From NCBI GenBank assembly GCA_036023115.1, contig JAYKKT010000073.1:10769001-10833000 (forward strand): a stretch of 64,000 nt of DNA, given 5' to 3'. Under the pieces are notes generated by a model. The model was not told the DNA's origin, searched no databases, and worked only from the letters and a program-made list of their open reading frames with translations. The translations under genes and the position numbers were made by a program. Below are positions 44,488 through 56,415 of the stretch, one piece after another (the first letter of the stretch is position 1; every line of letters starts with the position of its first letter). This DNA is from Brasenia schreberi. Lineage: Eukaryota > Streptophyta > Magnoliopsida > Nymphaeales > Cabombaceae.

Positions 44488-46079
44488 TAGGGAACTCTGC
44501 CCATGTAAGGGATCACCCTTGCATTGTCGGTCCCAAGCTCGGATAAAGGAGGAGGGTTGTGTTAGGCTTCCGACAGCCAGCGTAAAACTTTGCCGATTTT
44601 TTATGGACTACAAAAATTATGAGCATAGCTTTGGGGCGTCCCCGCCTAGCGATGTGCTGCAGAGCCCGAATGCAGCAATAAGTAAGCAAGGGGCACTATA
44701 TTTTCGCCCGAATGTAGTGAATCAATTGCAGAGAGGGTCCCACATCATGGACGGGTGTGGGTAAAGAAGTTAGTCCCGCTATATTGCCGCCCGTGTGTAG
44801 TGAAAAATTTTCAGAGAGGGTCTCCGCATTTTGATTATGGACGGATGTGGGAGGTAAGGAAGCTAGTCCTAGATAATAAGATTCGTATTGGTTTTTGGAA
44901 TATCAAAACATTATCCGGTAAGCTAATGGAGGTGGTAGATACTATGATTCGGAGAAAGATTCATATTCTATGTTTACAAGAGACAAAATGAAATATGAAA
45001 AAACCAAAAGATGCCTGAGAAATGGAGAGCAAGTACACTTATACCCATATATAAGAACAAGGGAGACATTCCAAATTGTGCGAATTATCGAGGTATCAAG
45101 TTAATGAGTCATACTATTAAATTATGAGAAAGAATTATCGAACGTAGGTTAAGACAAGTATCAAGTACAACAAAGAACCAATTTGGATTCATGTCAGGCA
45201 GATCTACTATTGAAGCGATTCAACTTTTGAGACGTCTTACGAAACATTTTAGAGCAAAAAAGAAAGACCTTCACATGATATTTATTGATCTAGAAAAAGC
45301 TTATGATAGGGTACCGAGGGAGGTTCTTTGGAGAACTTTAGAAAAAAGAGGTATCCCATTGACATATATTAACCTTATAAGAAACATGTATGATGGTGCA
45401 AAAACATATGTGAGGACTCATGAAGGAACGACAAACTTCTTTGAAGTTAATATTGGGTTACATCAAGGATCAACTTTAAGTTCATACTTATTTATAATGG
45501 TGATGGATGAGTTAACAAAACATATTCAAGATGAAGTGCCTTGGTGCATGTTATTTGCAAATGACATTGTATTAGTGGAGGAGTCTAAGGAAAAAGTTAA
45601 TAGAAAATTGGAACTATGGAGAGAAACATTAGAAAGCAAAGGCCTCCGACTTAGTAGAACAAAGGCAGAATATATGAAATGTAAGTTTGATCATTTGGTT
45701 ACCTCAGAGGACATAGAAATTAAAATTGGCACACATTGCATCCCTCAAAAGGAAAGTTTTAAATACCTAGGGTCACTTTTTCAGAGTGATGGAAGAATTG
45801 ATGGAGATGTTACATATAGAATTAATGTTGGTTGGTTAAAATGGAGAGGAGCATCCGTTATTCTTTGTAATAATAAAATACAATTAAAGTTAAAAGGTAA
45901 ATATTATAGAGCAACAATTAGGCCTACCATGTTTTATGGTTATGAGTGTTGGGCAGATAATCATCAACATGTACAAAAGATGTTTGTGACAAAATGAAGA
46001 TGTTGAGATGGATGAGTGGTCATACAAGAAAAGACAGTATATATAATGAGGTTATTAGAATCAAATTAGGAGTGGATTC
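44488..46079 (+). mobile_element. RTE-clade LINE with internal deletion
   Basis: 5' region (CAAGCTCGGATAAAGGAGGA, TTGTGTTAGGCTTCCGACAG), then the beginning of the endonuclease (IRIGFWNIKTLSGK, ILCLQETK, 44,880-44,991). A deletion joins this to the reverse transcriptase (45,005-45,997: ANYRGIKLMSHTIKL, then FIDLEKAYDRVPREVLWRTL, GLHQGSTLSSYLF). The catalytic FADD reads FAND at about 45,560. A TGA at 45,126 also breaks it. It is truncated at AATTAGGAGTGG, where copia B begins. Confidence 0.85.
45191..45997 (+). pseudogene. RTE LINE reverse transcriptase, 268-codon open frame, inactive
   Basis: The longest single RT frame in the window. It has the fingers/palm blocks MSGRSTIEAIQLLRRL, MIFIDLEKAYDRVPREVL and GLHQGSTLSSYLF, then CMLFANDIVLVEES, where Asn replaces the first catalytic Asp of the family FADD box. 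Endonuclease and C-terminus are missing, so no activity is expected. Confidence 0.8.
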
Positions 46080-46381
46080 AGTTGTGGAAAATCAAGTTGA
46101 CAGCATGTAATTAGAGTATAGGTCATATTATGTCAGATTCAGTTTAATTTTAATTAAAATCTACAGTTTGGATCCCAATGGATCAGTTTTTTGATCCATT
46201 GGGACCCGATTTCTAGGTATCACTAATTAGGGGTAGTTTAGTCCTTTAAGTTAGATTAGTAATATAAAATGAGTCTTGTCATTAGGGTTTGAGAGTCTGG
46301 AAAAAACGTGAGATGAGGTGGGCGGCTGCCACAAGGGTCGACCTGCACCTCCTTTTGTATCTTTCCGTTTGAGATAATTTT
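46080..46381 (+). repeat. 5' LTR of copia B, left part
   Basis: Matches the 3' LTR from its second base on; the first T of TG reads A. It is cut at 46,381 by copia C. The rest of the LTR resumes at 51,297. Confidence 0.85.
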
Positions 46382-46667
46382 TATTAATAAAAAAAACTTT
46401 ATTGATATAAATTAAAAGAAACTTACAATGCACAGTCGATTGGAGACATCTCTCCAATCGACTCTCACAGGAATGTGGCAGCCGACTGCTCCACAGAATT
46501 CTACTTACTGTTCACGATTTGACCTAATCACTTATTTATAAGTGATTATAACTTGAATGACAAATATGCCCTTAATTAATCTTATCTATACCTAAATGGA
46601 CTTGGACCCATACAGACTCATTACACGACCCGTGAACCCATTACGAAACACATAAACTTGTTTAACA
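46382..46667 (-). repeat. 3' LTR of copia C
   Basis: 286 bp, TGTTAAAC... to ...TTAATA on the minus strand, directly next to the polypurine tract at 46,668-46,680. Confidence 0.85.
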
Positions 46668-47035
46668 CTCCCCTCAAGTTGGGTGAAAGATATTGAGTAC
46701 AACCAACTTGGATAACATATCTTTGAGTTGTCTACTAGCAATAGCTTTAGTAAAAAAATCAGGTCTCTGATCTGTTGATTTAACATACTCCAATTTGAAT
46801 TTTTGAAGTGCAATCTTCTCTCTGATAAAATGACTTCTATATGTTTGGTCCTTTCATGATATACAGGATTAGACGCTATCTGAATTGTTGCACTGCTGTC
46901 ACAATATAGTGGTATAGGATGTATAGGATCAAATCTCAATTCACTGATTAGAGAGACTACCCATTTGCCTTCACACATCGCTTGAGCTATGGCTCTGTAT
47001 CCTGCCTCAGCTGTAGATCTGGCAACTACAGTCTG
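46668..47035 (-). pseudogene. Copia C RNase H and C-terminus
   Basis: Minus-strand frame 46,978-46,592 reads MCEGKWVVSLISELRF, LYCDSSATIQIASNPVYHER and TKHIEV, typical copia RNase H. The N-terminal half of the domain and the RT connection are missing. Confidence 0.75.
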
Positions 47036-47906
47036 TGAAGATTCATTTTCAGTTTTAATATTTCTTTAAGATCGTCTCCAGTAACAATGATGTCATCCAC
47101 ATAGACCGCTAGAATGGATATTTTGGTTTCGTATGATCATTAAGACTTCTGTTGTATCCCAAACTAAGTATTGCATTACTGAATTTCTAAAACCAAACTC
47201 TTGGAGACTGTTTCAAATCATAAATAACTTTATTTAATTTTCATACTTTATTTCCAGACATTCTCTTATTCATTCCAAGAGGTAGTTCCATGTAAACTTC
47301 TTCATTTAAGTCTCCCTATAAGAAGGCGTTTTTAACGTCAAGTTGCCAAAGATCCCATCCCAAATTTGCTGCCATACTAAGGAGAATTCATATTGATGTA
47401 AGCTTAGCCACTAGTACAAAAGTCTCGGTATAGTCGATGCCGTATGTCTGACTATAGCCTTTAGTCACTAATCTGGCTTTATATCTCTCAATGGTGTCAT
47501 CTGCCTTATACTTAATAGTAAACACCCATTTGCATCCTACAGTATTCCTGCTAGAAGGTAGCTGTGTGATGGTCCATGTGTTATTTTTCACAAGATTATT
47601 AAGCTCTTCTTCAATTGTTGCTTTCCATAAGGGGCATGTGATTGCTTCTTCAAATTTGGAAGGAATCTTCTGCTTATCAGTATTCATAACAAATTTCTGA
47701 TAATTCTGAGAAGTATTTGCATATGAAACATAATAAAAAATAGGGTAACGGGGACATGTACGTTTACCTTTGCTAATAGCAATAGAAATGTCTAGATCTT
47801 CTTCTTCTTGAGGATCTAAATCAAGGGAAATCTCTTTGGTGATGTGATGTTGTACTATTCTTTCTTGGGGATAAATAATATTTCTTGATCCTCTCTTATA
47901 CATCAA
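47036..47906 (-). pseudogene. Copia C reverse transcriptase remnant
   Basis: The minus-strand frame 47,906-47,388 holds the RT start (WKATIEEELNNLVKNNTW, GCKWVFTIKYKADDTIERYK, YGIDYTETF). Later blocks (LDVKNAF, DLNEEVYMELP, the degenerate YVDD) lie in shifted frames down to 47,040. Confidence 0.7.
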
Positions 47907-47918
47907 AATTCTCTTTAA

Positions 47919-49015
47919 TTAATCAAATTCTACTTCATTATCACCAGTAATACTTTCTGCTTCACTAGGAATTAGAGGAAGAACATGCTCAGAATGATAC
48001 TGAGATAGACTTGACTCCCCTTTCGAAGCATAATATGGAGTAGATTCATTGAAGGTGACATCCATGGATACATAAATTTTTTTAAGAATTGGATCATAGC
48101 ATTTATAACCCTTTTTAGAATGAGAATAACCAAGAAAGATACACTTCACTGATCTAGGGTCCAGTTTATCATGGTTAGGCAAATGAATATGTACAAAGCA
48201 TGAGCATCCAAAAATTCTAGAAACTATATGAAAAAGTTTTGAGTTTTGATAAGGTATTTCAACGAACTTTCACCTTTGAGAACATTACTAGGCATCCTAT
48301 TGGTCAAGTGAACAGCAGTAAGAACAACTTCTCCCCAATAACATTTAGGAACATTACTTTGGAGTAATAGAGTCCTGACAACTTCTAAAATATGACGATT
48401 CTTTCATTCAGCAACACCATTCTGCTGAGGAGTATAAGAACATGAAGTCTGATGAATAATGCCATGTGTGTGTAAATATGTTTGTAACTGTCTCCCAATA
48501 TACTCCCTCCCATTATCAGAACGTAAAACTTTCATAGAGGTATGGAACTGAGTAAGAATAAATTTATGCACAATTGGAAATATAGTAGAAACTTCAGACT
48601 TGGATTTTATTAAATAAACAATAGTAAGACGAGTACACTCATCAATAAAGAAAACAAAGTATTTATGACCAAAAAGTGAAGTAACTGGACTGGGACCCCA
48701 TATATCAGAATGAAGGAGTTCAAATGGTTGAGATCTCCTACAGTCACTTAATAGATAAGAGGCTCTTTGATGTTTCCCAAGCTGACATACATCACATTCA
48801 AAATGTGGTTTATTTGACTCAACTCTAAGATGAGGAATAACATAATGAAGTTTTGACACAAGAAAATGACCCATACGACAATGCCATAAACGAAGTTCTG
48901 CATCCTGAACAACTGTATCTGAAGTGTTATAAGTTGTTGTATGCTGTAAATTATCCTCCAAGATATATAATCCCCTTTGTAGTCTACCATGACCAAAGAT
49001 TTTTTCCGTCTCCAA
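47919..49015 (-). pseudogene. Copia C integrase remnant
   Basis: The minus frame 49,015-48,404 carries the pre-integrase zinc region (LWHCRMGHFLVSKLH, CDVCQLGKHQRA), HSDIWGPS, FIDECTRLTIVYL, RSDNGREY and TPQQNGVAE followed by a stop. The frame 48,182-47,919 has the C-terminal KCIFLGYSHSKKGYKCYDP block. At least two breaks separate the parts. Confidence 0.75.
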
Positions 49016-49284
49016 ATCCTGAAATACACAACCAATAGAATCAAATGTATTCTACAGCTCATAGAACTAGTTAAGGCACTGACTGAAAGTAAGTTTATGG
49101 GAAAACTGGGAACATGGTAGACTTATTTTAAAGATGAAAAATATATAGGTACTCTTTCCTGTCCAACCATGTAAGTATTAGAACCATCTGCCAACTTAAT
49201 AGGTTCTTGTGTTTTAAGTGATCTGTATTCTGAAAAATAGAATATGTATCCCACCATGTGATTTGTAGCCCCTAAATCAATTAT

Positions 49285-50353
49285 TCAAGTTCTGGAATTA
49301 GAAGGAAATGAAGTATTACCCTTCTCTGTATGAGATGCTTGTACTGCTGTGGCCTGTGATAAATTAGAGGATGATTGAGAGTTTTCTGATAACTTCGATT
49401 CCTGTCCTTCTATCATTTTTATAATCACTTGAATACCTTTTGAACTGGGAGTGGGAATTTCTGCAGAGTGAGCTGAGGAGTTTCGGTTTCTATTAAAACC
49501 AGGTCTTTCATTTAATTCCCAACAATATTCTTTGGTATGCCTCATTTTTTAACAATGAGTGCATATAAGTTTATCTTTATCATCGGAGTTAAATCTTCCT
49601 CTTCCACGTCCTCTATTGGTTTGTCCACCTCTGCCACGATAATAAGTGTTATCTTTTCGTGTTTGAAAAGCATTCTGATCTGTAACTGAGACACTATCTC
49701 TTTCAAGGTTCCTGTGATCTTCTTCTCTAATTAATAAAGAATAGACTGCACCAAGTGAAGGAAGTTCTTCTCTGCCCAAAATATTCAGTTTTATAGACTC
49801 AAACTCTGAGTTAACACCCCACAGTAAATCAAAAGCTTTCTTCTTTTATATTTCAACATTTCTTTTTTTGTAACAAGAGGAGCACTTTATATTTGTAAAA
49901 TAAAGAAGTTTATCCCAGAGTCCTCGTAAATCTGTATAGTACTGACTAATAGACCGCGCACCTTGTTTACATTTTATGATCCTTTTTAGTATTTCATATT
50001 CCTTTGCAACATTTTTCTTCCGGGAATACGCTTCTAAGATAGCACGCTAAATTTCATGAGCTGATTCTAGAAACATAAAGGTCTTCGCAATAGGTAGAAT
50101 CATCGACTGTAATAACCAAGATGATATTAAAGCATCCTCTCTTCTCCAAGTAGGGTAATGTGTATCATGAGTCTCTGGAATTGGTATTTGGCCCATTAAG
50201 TGAGCCCATCTCCCCCTTGCTATAATAGCAAGTTCTACGGATCGAGACCATTCTAAATAATTTCTGCCATCTAACTTCGTAGGGTTTTTCGAATGAAGAG
50301 GACGTTTCACCTATGTGGAAGGAGTTGTCAATTCCTTTTCCTTTGCCAGCCAT
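49285..50353 (-). pseudogene. Copia C gag remnant
   Basis: The minus frame 50,310-50,047 reads LDGRNYLEWSRSVELAII and stops at a TAG after ESAHEI (about 50,048). Further down, LLIREEDHRNLER, GRGGQTNRGRGRGRFNSDD and a zinc knuckle ICTHC*KMRHTKEYC with a stop inside. Confidence 0.75.
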
Positions 50354-51008
50354 TAGTCAAAAGATTTTATGGAACTTATCTGATCTGATTTATTGAAGCT
50401 GCTACAAAAAATATGTTTTGCTTTATTGAATTTCAAGCACCACGTATAAATAGATATGAATCTGTATTTATGAATCGACAAACACAGAAGAATACTCAAT
50501 AATGATAAGATCTTCACTGTTGTTGGATATTAAGTAGACGTGAAGGTCTGAACTGCATGACAACAAGAAAGAAATTCCTCTATGCTCAATCACGATACCA
50601 AGACTTGAAGGTTCAAGAATGCTCAATCACGATACCAAGACTTGAAGGTTTGAACCACACGACAACAAGACAGAAAATCTTATTTCTGATTTTTTATAAT
50701 GAACCGCATGATAAGATAAACGTGATTTGATCCAAGATCTGTTAGAAGAAATCTATCCTTGATGCAAATCATTCAAACTACCCCACGATCTGTTAAGAAG
50801 ACTTCTAACGACAAAATAAAATTATTTGTATTTCACGTACCTTGATGCAGTCACAAAAAAAACTTCTATGCCCTCGAGTTGATACAAAATCTGCTTGTTT
50901 CTGAGGCAACAATCCAATCAGTATCAAATCTGAATCACGAACTCTCAAAATCTGATCTTCTTCTTCATATTTCATCAAGGAAAAGCAGCCATATAGGCTT
51001 TGATACCA

Positions 51009-51291
51009 TATTAATAAAAAAAAACATTATTGATATAAATTAAAAGAAACTTACAATGCACAGTCGATTGGAGACATCTCTCCAATCGACTCTCACAGGA
51101 ATGTGGCAGCCGACTGCTCCACAGAATTCTACTTACTGTTCACGATTTGACCTAATCACTTATAAGTGATTATAACTTGAATGACAAATATGCTCTTAGT
51201 TAATCTTATCTATACCTAAATGGACTTGGACCCATACAGACTCATTACACGACCCGTGAACCCATTACAAAACACATAAACTTGTTTAACA
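51009..51291 (-). repeat. 5' LTR of copia C
   Basis: 283 bp; differs from the 3' LTR by one 4-bp indel (CTTATTTATAAG versus CTTATAAG) and a few substitutions. The primer site at 50,996-51,008 adjoins directly. Confidence 0.85.
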
Positions 51292-51296
51292 ATTTT

Positions 51297-51336
51297 CAAT
51301 GAATAAAATGCTTATTTTTTTAGCATAAAATCAACA
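51297..51336 (+). repeat. 5' LTR of copia B, right part
   Basis: Forty bases (CAATGAATAAAATGCTTATT ... AAAATCAACA) identical to the end of the 3' LTR. They resume the LTR left at 46,381 after copia C. Confidence 0.85.
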
Positions 51337-51844
51337 TGGTATCAGAGCCTTTCAAGGCTATTTCTCGTCAAGGAAAACAAGTGTAAGTGCTTACGAGAAT
51401 TGACTACATCAAGGGTGATTCCAGGTAACAGCAGTTGTTTATTTTTCATTTTTCCTATTATAAAGTGAATTCTCAAGTGAGTAAGACGACTAATTAGTGC
51501 TGGGACGAAAGTCTCATATTTTGGAATTCGTTGCTTAATGGTTTATTGAAATGGCAAGGCACATGATAGCGAGTTCTTGAGTTTAAACGTGTGGGCAGAT
51601 TGCAATCGACTGCTTGTGGAGATTATGTGAACAAGAAACTGTTTTGTATCATTGGATACAATCTTACATTCAGTTTTGGTGAATGTCTGAACAGTGGAAT
51701 TAAAATCGTGATCACTATCTGCCCATTTGACTTCTTTTATACTTTCATTTTGATTGGTATATCTATTCTCCAAAGGAATTGAATATTTGCACGTATATTT
51801 GTGTTACAAGAGTTCAAATCAAGAGACTCGCTTTTCTCTCATAA

Positions 51845-52690
51845 ATGGAAAGAACCAAGATTGCTGATGGAAATTACCAGAGTACTACAGACAAAGGTAA
51901 ATTATTTCAAATTACAAATTTAAAATTGGATGACAAAAATTATCACCAATGGGCTCGTTCTATTGATTTGGCAGTCATGGCAAGGGGGCATTGGGAGTAT
52001 TTAACTGGTGACATATCTCAACCCTCAATAACATATCCTCTTTACTCCCGATGGTGTAAAGAAAATGCACTAGTGAGTGCTTGGTTAATTCAGTCTATGA
52101 CACCCTCCATTGGTAGTACCTTCATGTTCTTAGAGACAGCTAGATATATCTGGTAGTAGTACAGGAAGCTTATGCTCAAAGGAAGAACATTGCCAAAAAA
52201 TATGACCTTATAGAAAAGATTAGAAAATATAGTCAGAGAGGAAGATCCATCAGCGAGTACTATACAGATCTCAGAGGCTTGTGAAAGGAATTACAACTCT
52301 ACTCTAAAACTAAATGTCAAAGTTGTATACTTGAGCGCAATGAAGAATTTGAAGAACGCAAAGTATTTGATCTTCTATGGAGAATCTCTTCTGAATACGA
52401 GACAGTTAAAAATAATTTTCTCAACAGAGAGGAACTCTCATCCTTGAATACAGTATACTCTCTCCTTCTTCGAGAAGAAGATAGAAAGCAATTAGAAAAG
52501 GAAATCAAAATCAATATATCAGAAACTTCTGCCTTTATAGGAAGAGGTGTATCTACCCCTATATACTCTTGAGAAAGAGGAAGCTATGGACGTGGCAGAG
52601 GTAGACCTCGACTTACTTCTGAAGAAAATGATAAGTTAACCTGTTCACATTGTAGAAAAACACAGCATATTAAGGAAACATGTTGAAAAT
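51845..52690 (+). pseudogene. Copia B gag remnant
   Basis: Starts MERTKIADGNYQSTTDKGKL and carries LDDKNYHQWARSIDLAVMAR. It breaks at TGG TAG TAG (52,151-52,159). The later parts LREEDRKQLEKE, GRGRGRPRLTSEE and the zinc knuckle CSHCRKTQHIKETC lie in another frame with extra stops. Confidence 0.75.
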
Positions 52691-53592
52691 TGGTTGGAGT
52701 ACCAACCCAGTTTCAGAATCGGTCTAATAGGGCTTATTTCAGCCGTGATCAGATAGAAAAACCAAAGAATGATAATAGTTCAACCTCTTTAGCAGATATG
52801 AAAAAAGAAATTGAACTCCTGAAAGCTAGACTTACTGATTCACACTTGGTATCTACATCATCTCCTGTTGATTCCCAGGCTACAATGGCATATCCTTTTT
52901 CATTTCTGACTCAGGGTAATTTTAGTACTTCCCATTCCACAGTTTGGATTATTGATTCTGGGGCCACAGATCATACGGTCAGTCGACGAGAGTTTTTTGA
53001 TGACTATGAATTGTCTCAAGACAACATTAATATCAGACTAGTAGATGGCTCCCATACTCCAATAGTTGGAAAAGGGTGTATTACTACTTCATTTGGCATT
53101 TTAAAAAATATCCTGCATGTCCCCAATATATCGGTCAACTTGCTATCTATTTTTGCTATGACTAGAGATAAAAAATGTAGTATAATATTTGATTCAAAGG
53201 GATGTTACTTTCAGGAGAGGATCTGTGGTTTGGGTAGTGTGAGGAGAGGCTTATATGTCTGCGAGGATCATAAAGAAGCAGCCTTACAATCAGCTATTAT
53301 CATTGGAAGACAGAAGGAGGTGATATCTCGCTGGCATCAGAAACTTGAACATTTACCATTATCTAAACTGAGAATGTTGCTACTAGAATTTAAGGATTGT
53401 AATAATTTCAATTTAAATTGTGAAACTTGTCAGAAGTCTAAGCATCATCGTGTCCCTTTTCCTTTAAGTGAAGACAGATCTATTATTCCATTTGAGATTG
53501 TTGTCCTTGTTCTACTACTTCTGTGCATGTATATAAGTACTTTATTTCCTTTATTGATGATTGCACTAGGTTCACGATCATATATCTTATGA
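52690..53592 (+). pseudogene. Copia B protease and pre-integrase region, 300-codon frame
   Basis: Protease active site WIIDSGATDHTVSRREFFDD at about residues 86-105, then the GAG-pre-integrase zinc segment (WHQKLEHLPLSKLRML, NCETCQKSKHHRVPFP). The frame shifts at about 53,500; the integrase core continues in the next frame at 53,523. Confidence 0.8.
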
Positions 53593-54738
53593 AAACTAAA
53601 GATGAAGTGAAGAATATTCTTCAAATATACTGTCAATTTGTGAAGACTCAATTTCAGCGAACTATACAAGTTATTCGCAGTGATAATGGGGGTGAATACA
53701 TGTCTCTATTCCTTAAATCATATTTTCTAGAACATGGAATCTTACACCAGACCTCGTGTGCCTATACTCCCCAGCAGAATGGTGTTGCAGAAAGAAAAAA
53801 TAGATATATATTAGAGGTTGCAAGAACTCTTCTCATTGGATGTAATGCTCCTAAATGCTATTGGGGGCAAAGCTGTTTTGACCGCAGTCTTCCTTATAAA
53901 TCGTATGCCAAGCATAATCTTAAATGGGAATACTCCATTTCATTTATTGTGTCATTCTCAGAAACAATTTCATCTTCTTCCGAAAGTATTTGGATGTACA
54001 TGTTTTATCCATATTTATAGTGGTTTAAGAGATAAGTTGGATGCTCAATCAATTAAATGTATTTTCCTGGGATACTCCTCCACTCAAAAAGGTTATAAGT
54101 GTTATGATCCTCTTAGGAGGAAATTATATGTTACGATGGATGTTACTTTTCATGAAGACATTTCATTTTATAATCTATCAGAGGTTGATTCATCGAATAT
54201 GCAGTCCCCATATGTCATGCCAGCTGAAGTTCATCGTATACATGATGAAGAAGAGGAGGAGATAATACTTCCCCAAGATAAAAACACTCATGTATATACT
54301 AGAGGAGAAAGGAAGGTTATTGCTCCACATTTGTCAACTACTCTAGAGCATAACTCAGAATCAGTTCCACCTCCGATTCAAGCAGTCTCTCAGCATTTAG
54401 ATGATGAATCAGGTGACTTACCAATTGCACTTAGGAAAGAGAGACGAAAACCTGCAAAATACTCTTTGGAAAATTTAGTATCATACTCTAATTATCCCAA
54501 AGAATATCAAGTTTTTATTATAAATGTAGACTCTACTCATATTCTTAGCTCATTTGAAGAAGCAAGACAGGGTCCAGAGTGGAAAACAACCATAGAAGAG
54601 GAAATTACAACTCTTGTAAGAAACAACACTTGGGAACTAACTCATTTACCCTCAGGAAGGAAGTCTCTGGGATGCAAGTGGGCATTCTCTGTAAATATAA
54701 GGCTGATGACAATATTAAAAGATATAAAGTTAGATTAG
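53523..54738 (+). pseudogene. Copia B integrase core and C-terminus
   Basis: 53,523-53,880 holds FIDDCTRFTIIYLMKTK, IRSDNGGEYMSLFLKSY and TPQQNGVAERKNRYILEVAR, that is, two of the three catalytic acids (D and E) plus the FIDD block. After one frameshift, 53,818-54,738 gives KCIFLGYSSTQKGYKCYDP and the linker into RT. The first catalytic Asp region near 53,505 is disturbed by the preceding frameshift. Confidence 0.78.
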
Positions 54739-56037
54739 TTGCAAAATGGTATAGTCAGTCATTCGGTATTGATTACACAGAGACATTTGCTCCGATGACA
54801 AAAATGAATACTATCAGAATTATTCTAAGCTTGGCAGTCAATCGAGAATGGCAATTATGGCAGTTAGATGTTAAAAATGCCTTTCTTCAGGGAGATCTTT
54901 AGGAAGACATTTATATGGATTTACTGCTTGGATATAATAATGGACAGAAGCATAGCAAGGTTTGTAAGTTAAAGAAATCAATTTATGGGTTGAAACAATC
55001 TCCACGGGCCTGGTTTGAAAAATTCAGTGATGGAATCATGAAGTTGGGTTTTAAACAATGTGTTAGTGATCATTCACTCTTCATCAAACGAGATCAGAAA
55101 ACTATTGTGTTACTGGTATATGTGGATGATACTATTATTACAGGAGGATGTTGAAGGCATAATTCAGTTAAAGAAAAGGTTGCATACATTATTTAATCTA
55201 AAAGATCTGGGGAGATTACATTACTTCTTGGGCATAGAAGTAATTCATAAAAATGATGGTTTATTCTTATGTCAAAGGAAATATATCCAAGACTTATTGA
55301 AAGAAACCAAAATGGAGGACTGTACAATATGCATCATTCCTATGAAAATACCTAGAGACAATAATCATGAGTCAGCTGAACCATATGAAGATGTTGGCAA
55401 ATACCAGAGATTGGTAGGAAAGTTGATATATGTAACTATCACAAGACGAGACATCAGTTTTGCAGTTGGATATGCAAGTAGGTAGATGCATAGTCCTTCT
55501 AAATATCATATGAGTACCGTGTTTCATATTATCAGATATTTGAAATCCTCAATAACTTATGGTTTACTATATACTCTACAACTAACTCTGGATATAAAGG
55601 TCTACTCAAATGCTGATTGGGCAGGCTCAAAAACTGATCGAAAGTCGACATCAGGTTATGTGGTATGTTTGGGAGGAAATATCGTATCTTGGAAAAGCAA
55701 AAAATAACCTGTGGTAGCAAGGTCCAGTGTAGAGGCTGAACATCGTGCCATTGCTCTAGGCATGTGTGAAGGACAATAAATTATATCACTTCTAGAAGAA
55801 ATTGAATTTAAAGAAGACTCTCCAATTATATTTTTTACTGACAATAGAGATGCCTTGCAAATAGCACAGAATCCAGTCTTCCATGAAAGAACCAAGCACA
55901 TTGAAATTGATTGTCACTTTATCCAAAAAAAAAATTCTAAAGGAATTTTCAATCTGATTCATGTTCACTCAGAAGATCAGATATCTTCACCAAACCAGTG
56001 TCAGTCAATGGCCTTCAGAAAGCACTTTCCAAGTTGA
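54579..56037 (+). pseudogene. Copia B reverse transcriptase and RNase H
   Basis: Four consecutive overlapping frames: RYKVRLVAKWYSQSFGIDYT and LWQLDVKNAFLQGDL (54,700-54,902), KKSIYGLKQSPRAWFEKFSD and LLVYVDDTIITGG (54,915-55,154), then LHYFLGIEVIHKND and GKYQRLVGKLIYVTITRRDI (55,060-55,485), and RNase H from 55,486 (NADWAGSKTDRKSTSGYVV, VSWKSKK). RNase H ends near HERTKHIEIDCHFIQ. Stops at 54,901, 55,152, 55,483 and 55,708 break an otherwise complete domain order. Confidence 0.8.
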
Positions 56038-56073
56038 AATTTACTAGTCTTCAGGAGTCAACTTGAGGAGGCA

Positions 56074-56415
56074 TGTTGTGGAAAATCAAGTTGACAACAT
56101 GTAATTAGAGTCTAGGTTATATTATGTCAGATTCAGTTTAATTGTAATTAAAGTCTACAGTTTGGATCCCAATAGATCAGTTTTTTGATCCATTGGGACC
56201 CGATTTCTGGGTATCACTAATTAGGGGTAGTTTAGTCCTTTAAGTTAGATTAGTAATATAAAATGAGTCTTATCATTAGGGTTTGAGAGTCAGGGAAAAA
56301 TGTGAGATGAGGTGGGCGGTTGCCACAAGGGCCGACCTGCACCTCCTTTTGTATCTTTCTGTTTGAGATCATTTTCAATGAATAAAATGCTTATTTTTTT
56401 AGCATAAAATCAACA
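56074..56415 (+). repeat. 3' LTR of copia B
   Basis: 342 bp, TGTTGTGG...ATCAACA, preceded by the polypurine tract ACTTGAGGAGGCA. Followed directly by copia A pol sequence. Confidence 0.88.

Larger units (their letters stand above)
46382..51291 (-). mobile_element. Ty1/copia element C, inserted in the 5' LTR of copia B
   Basis: 4.9 kb on the minus strand, bounded by the 5-bp target duplication ATTTT (46,377-46,381 and 51,292-51,296). LTRs 51,009-51,291 (5') and 46,382-46,667 (3') are nearly identical apart from a 4-bp indel and a few substitutions. Primer site (TGGTATCAAAGCC on the minus strand) abuts the 5' LTR; polypurine tract CTTGAGGGGAG precedes the 3' LTR. Gag (50,310 down), RGRGR linker, integrase and RT are present with many stops. 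The region between the RT YVDD box and RNase H is deleted near 47,040. Confidence 0.92.
46080..56415 (+). mobile_element. Ty1/copia element B, near full length, interrupted by copia C
   Basis: 5' LTR 46,080-46,381 continued at 51,297-51,336; primer site TGGTATCAGAGCC at 51,337; gag from 51,845; protease WIIDSGATDHTVSR (~52,950); integrase FIDDCTRF, RSDNGGEY, TPQQNGVAERKN (53,523-53,830); RT with LLVYVDDTIITGG (~55,110); RNase H to about 56,020; polypurine tract; 3' LTR 56,074-56,415. Without C it is about 5.4 kb, the usual copia size. The LTRs differ at about 15 of 341 positions by eye. Pol is split by several frameshifts and stops. Left flank is LINE, right flank is copia A pol, so the flanks do not match. 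Confidence 0.88.

Noticed and set aside
49855..49890. Possible SINE family 2 end (TTTTTTTGTAACAAGAGGAG)
   Set aside because: It falls inside the copia C gag region where the frame still reads as gag; no box A or B is present.
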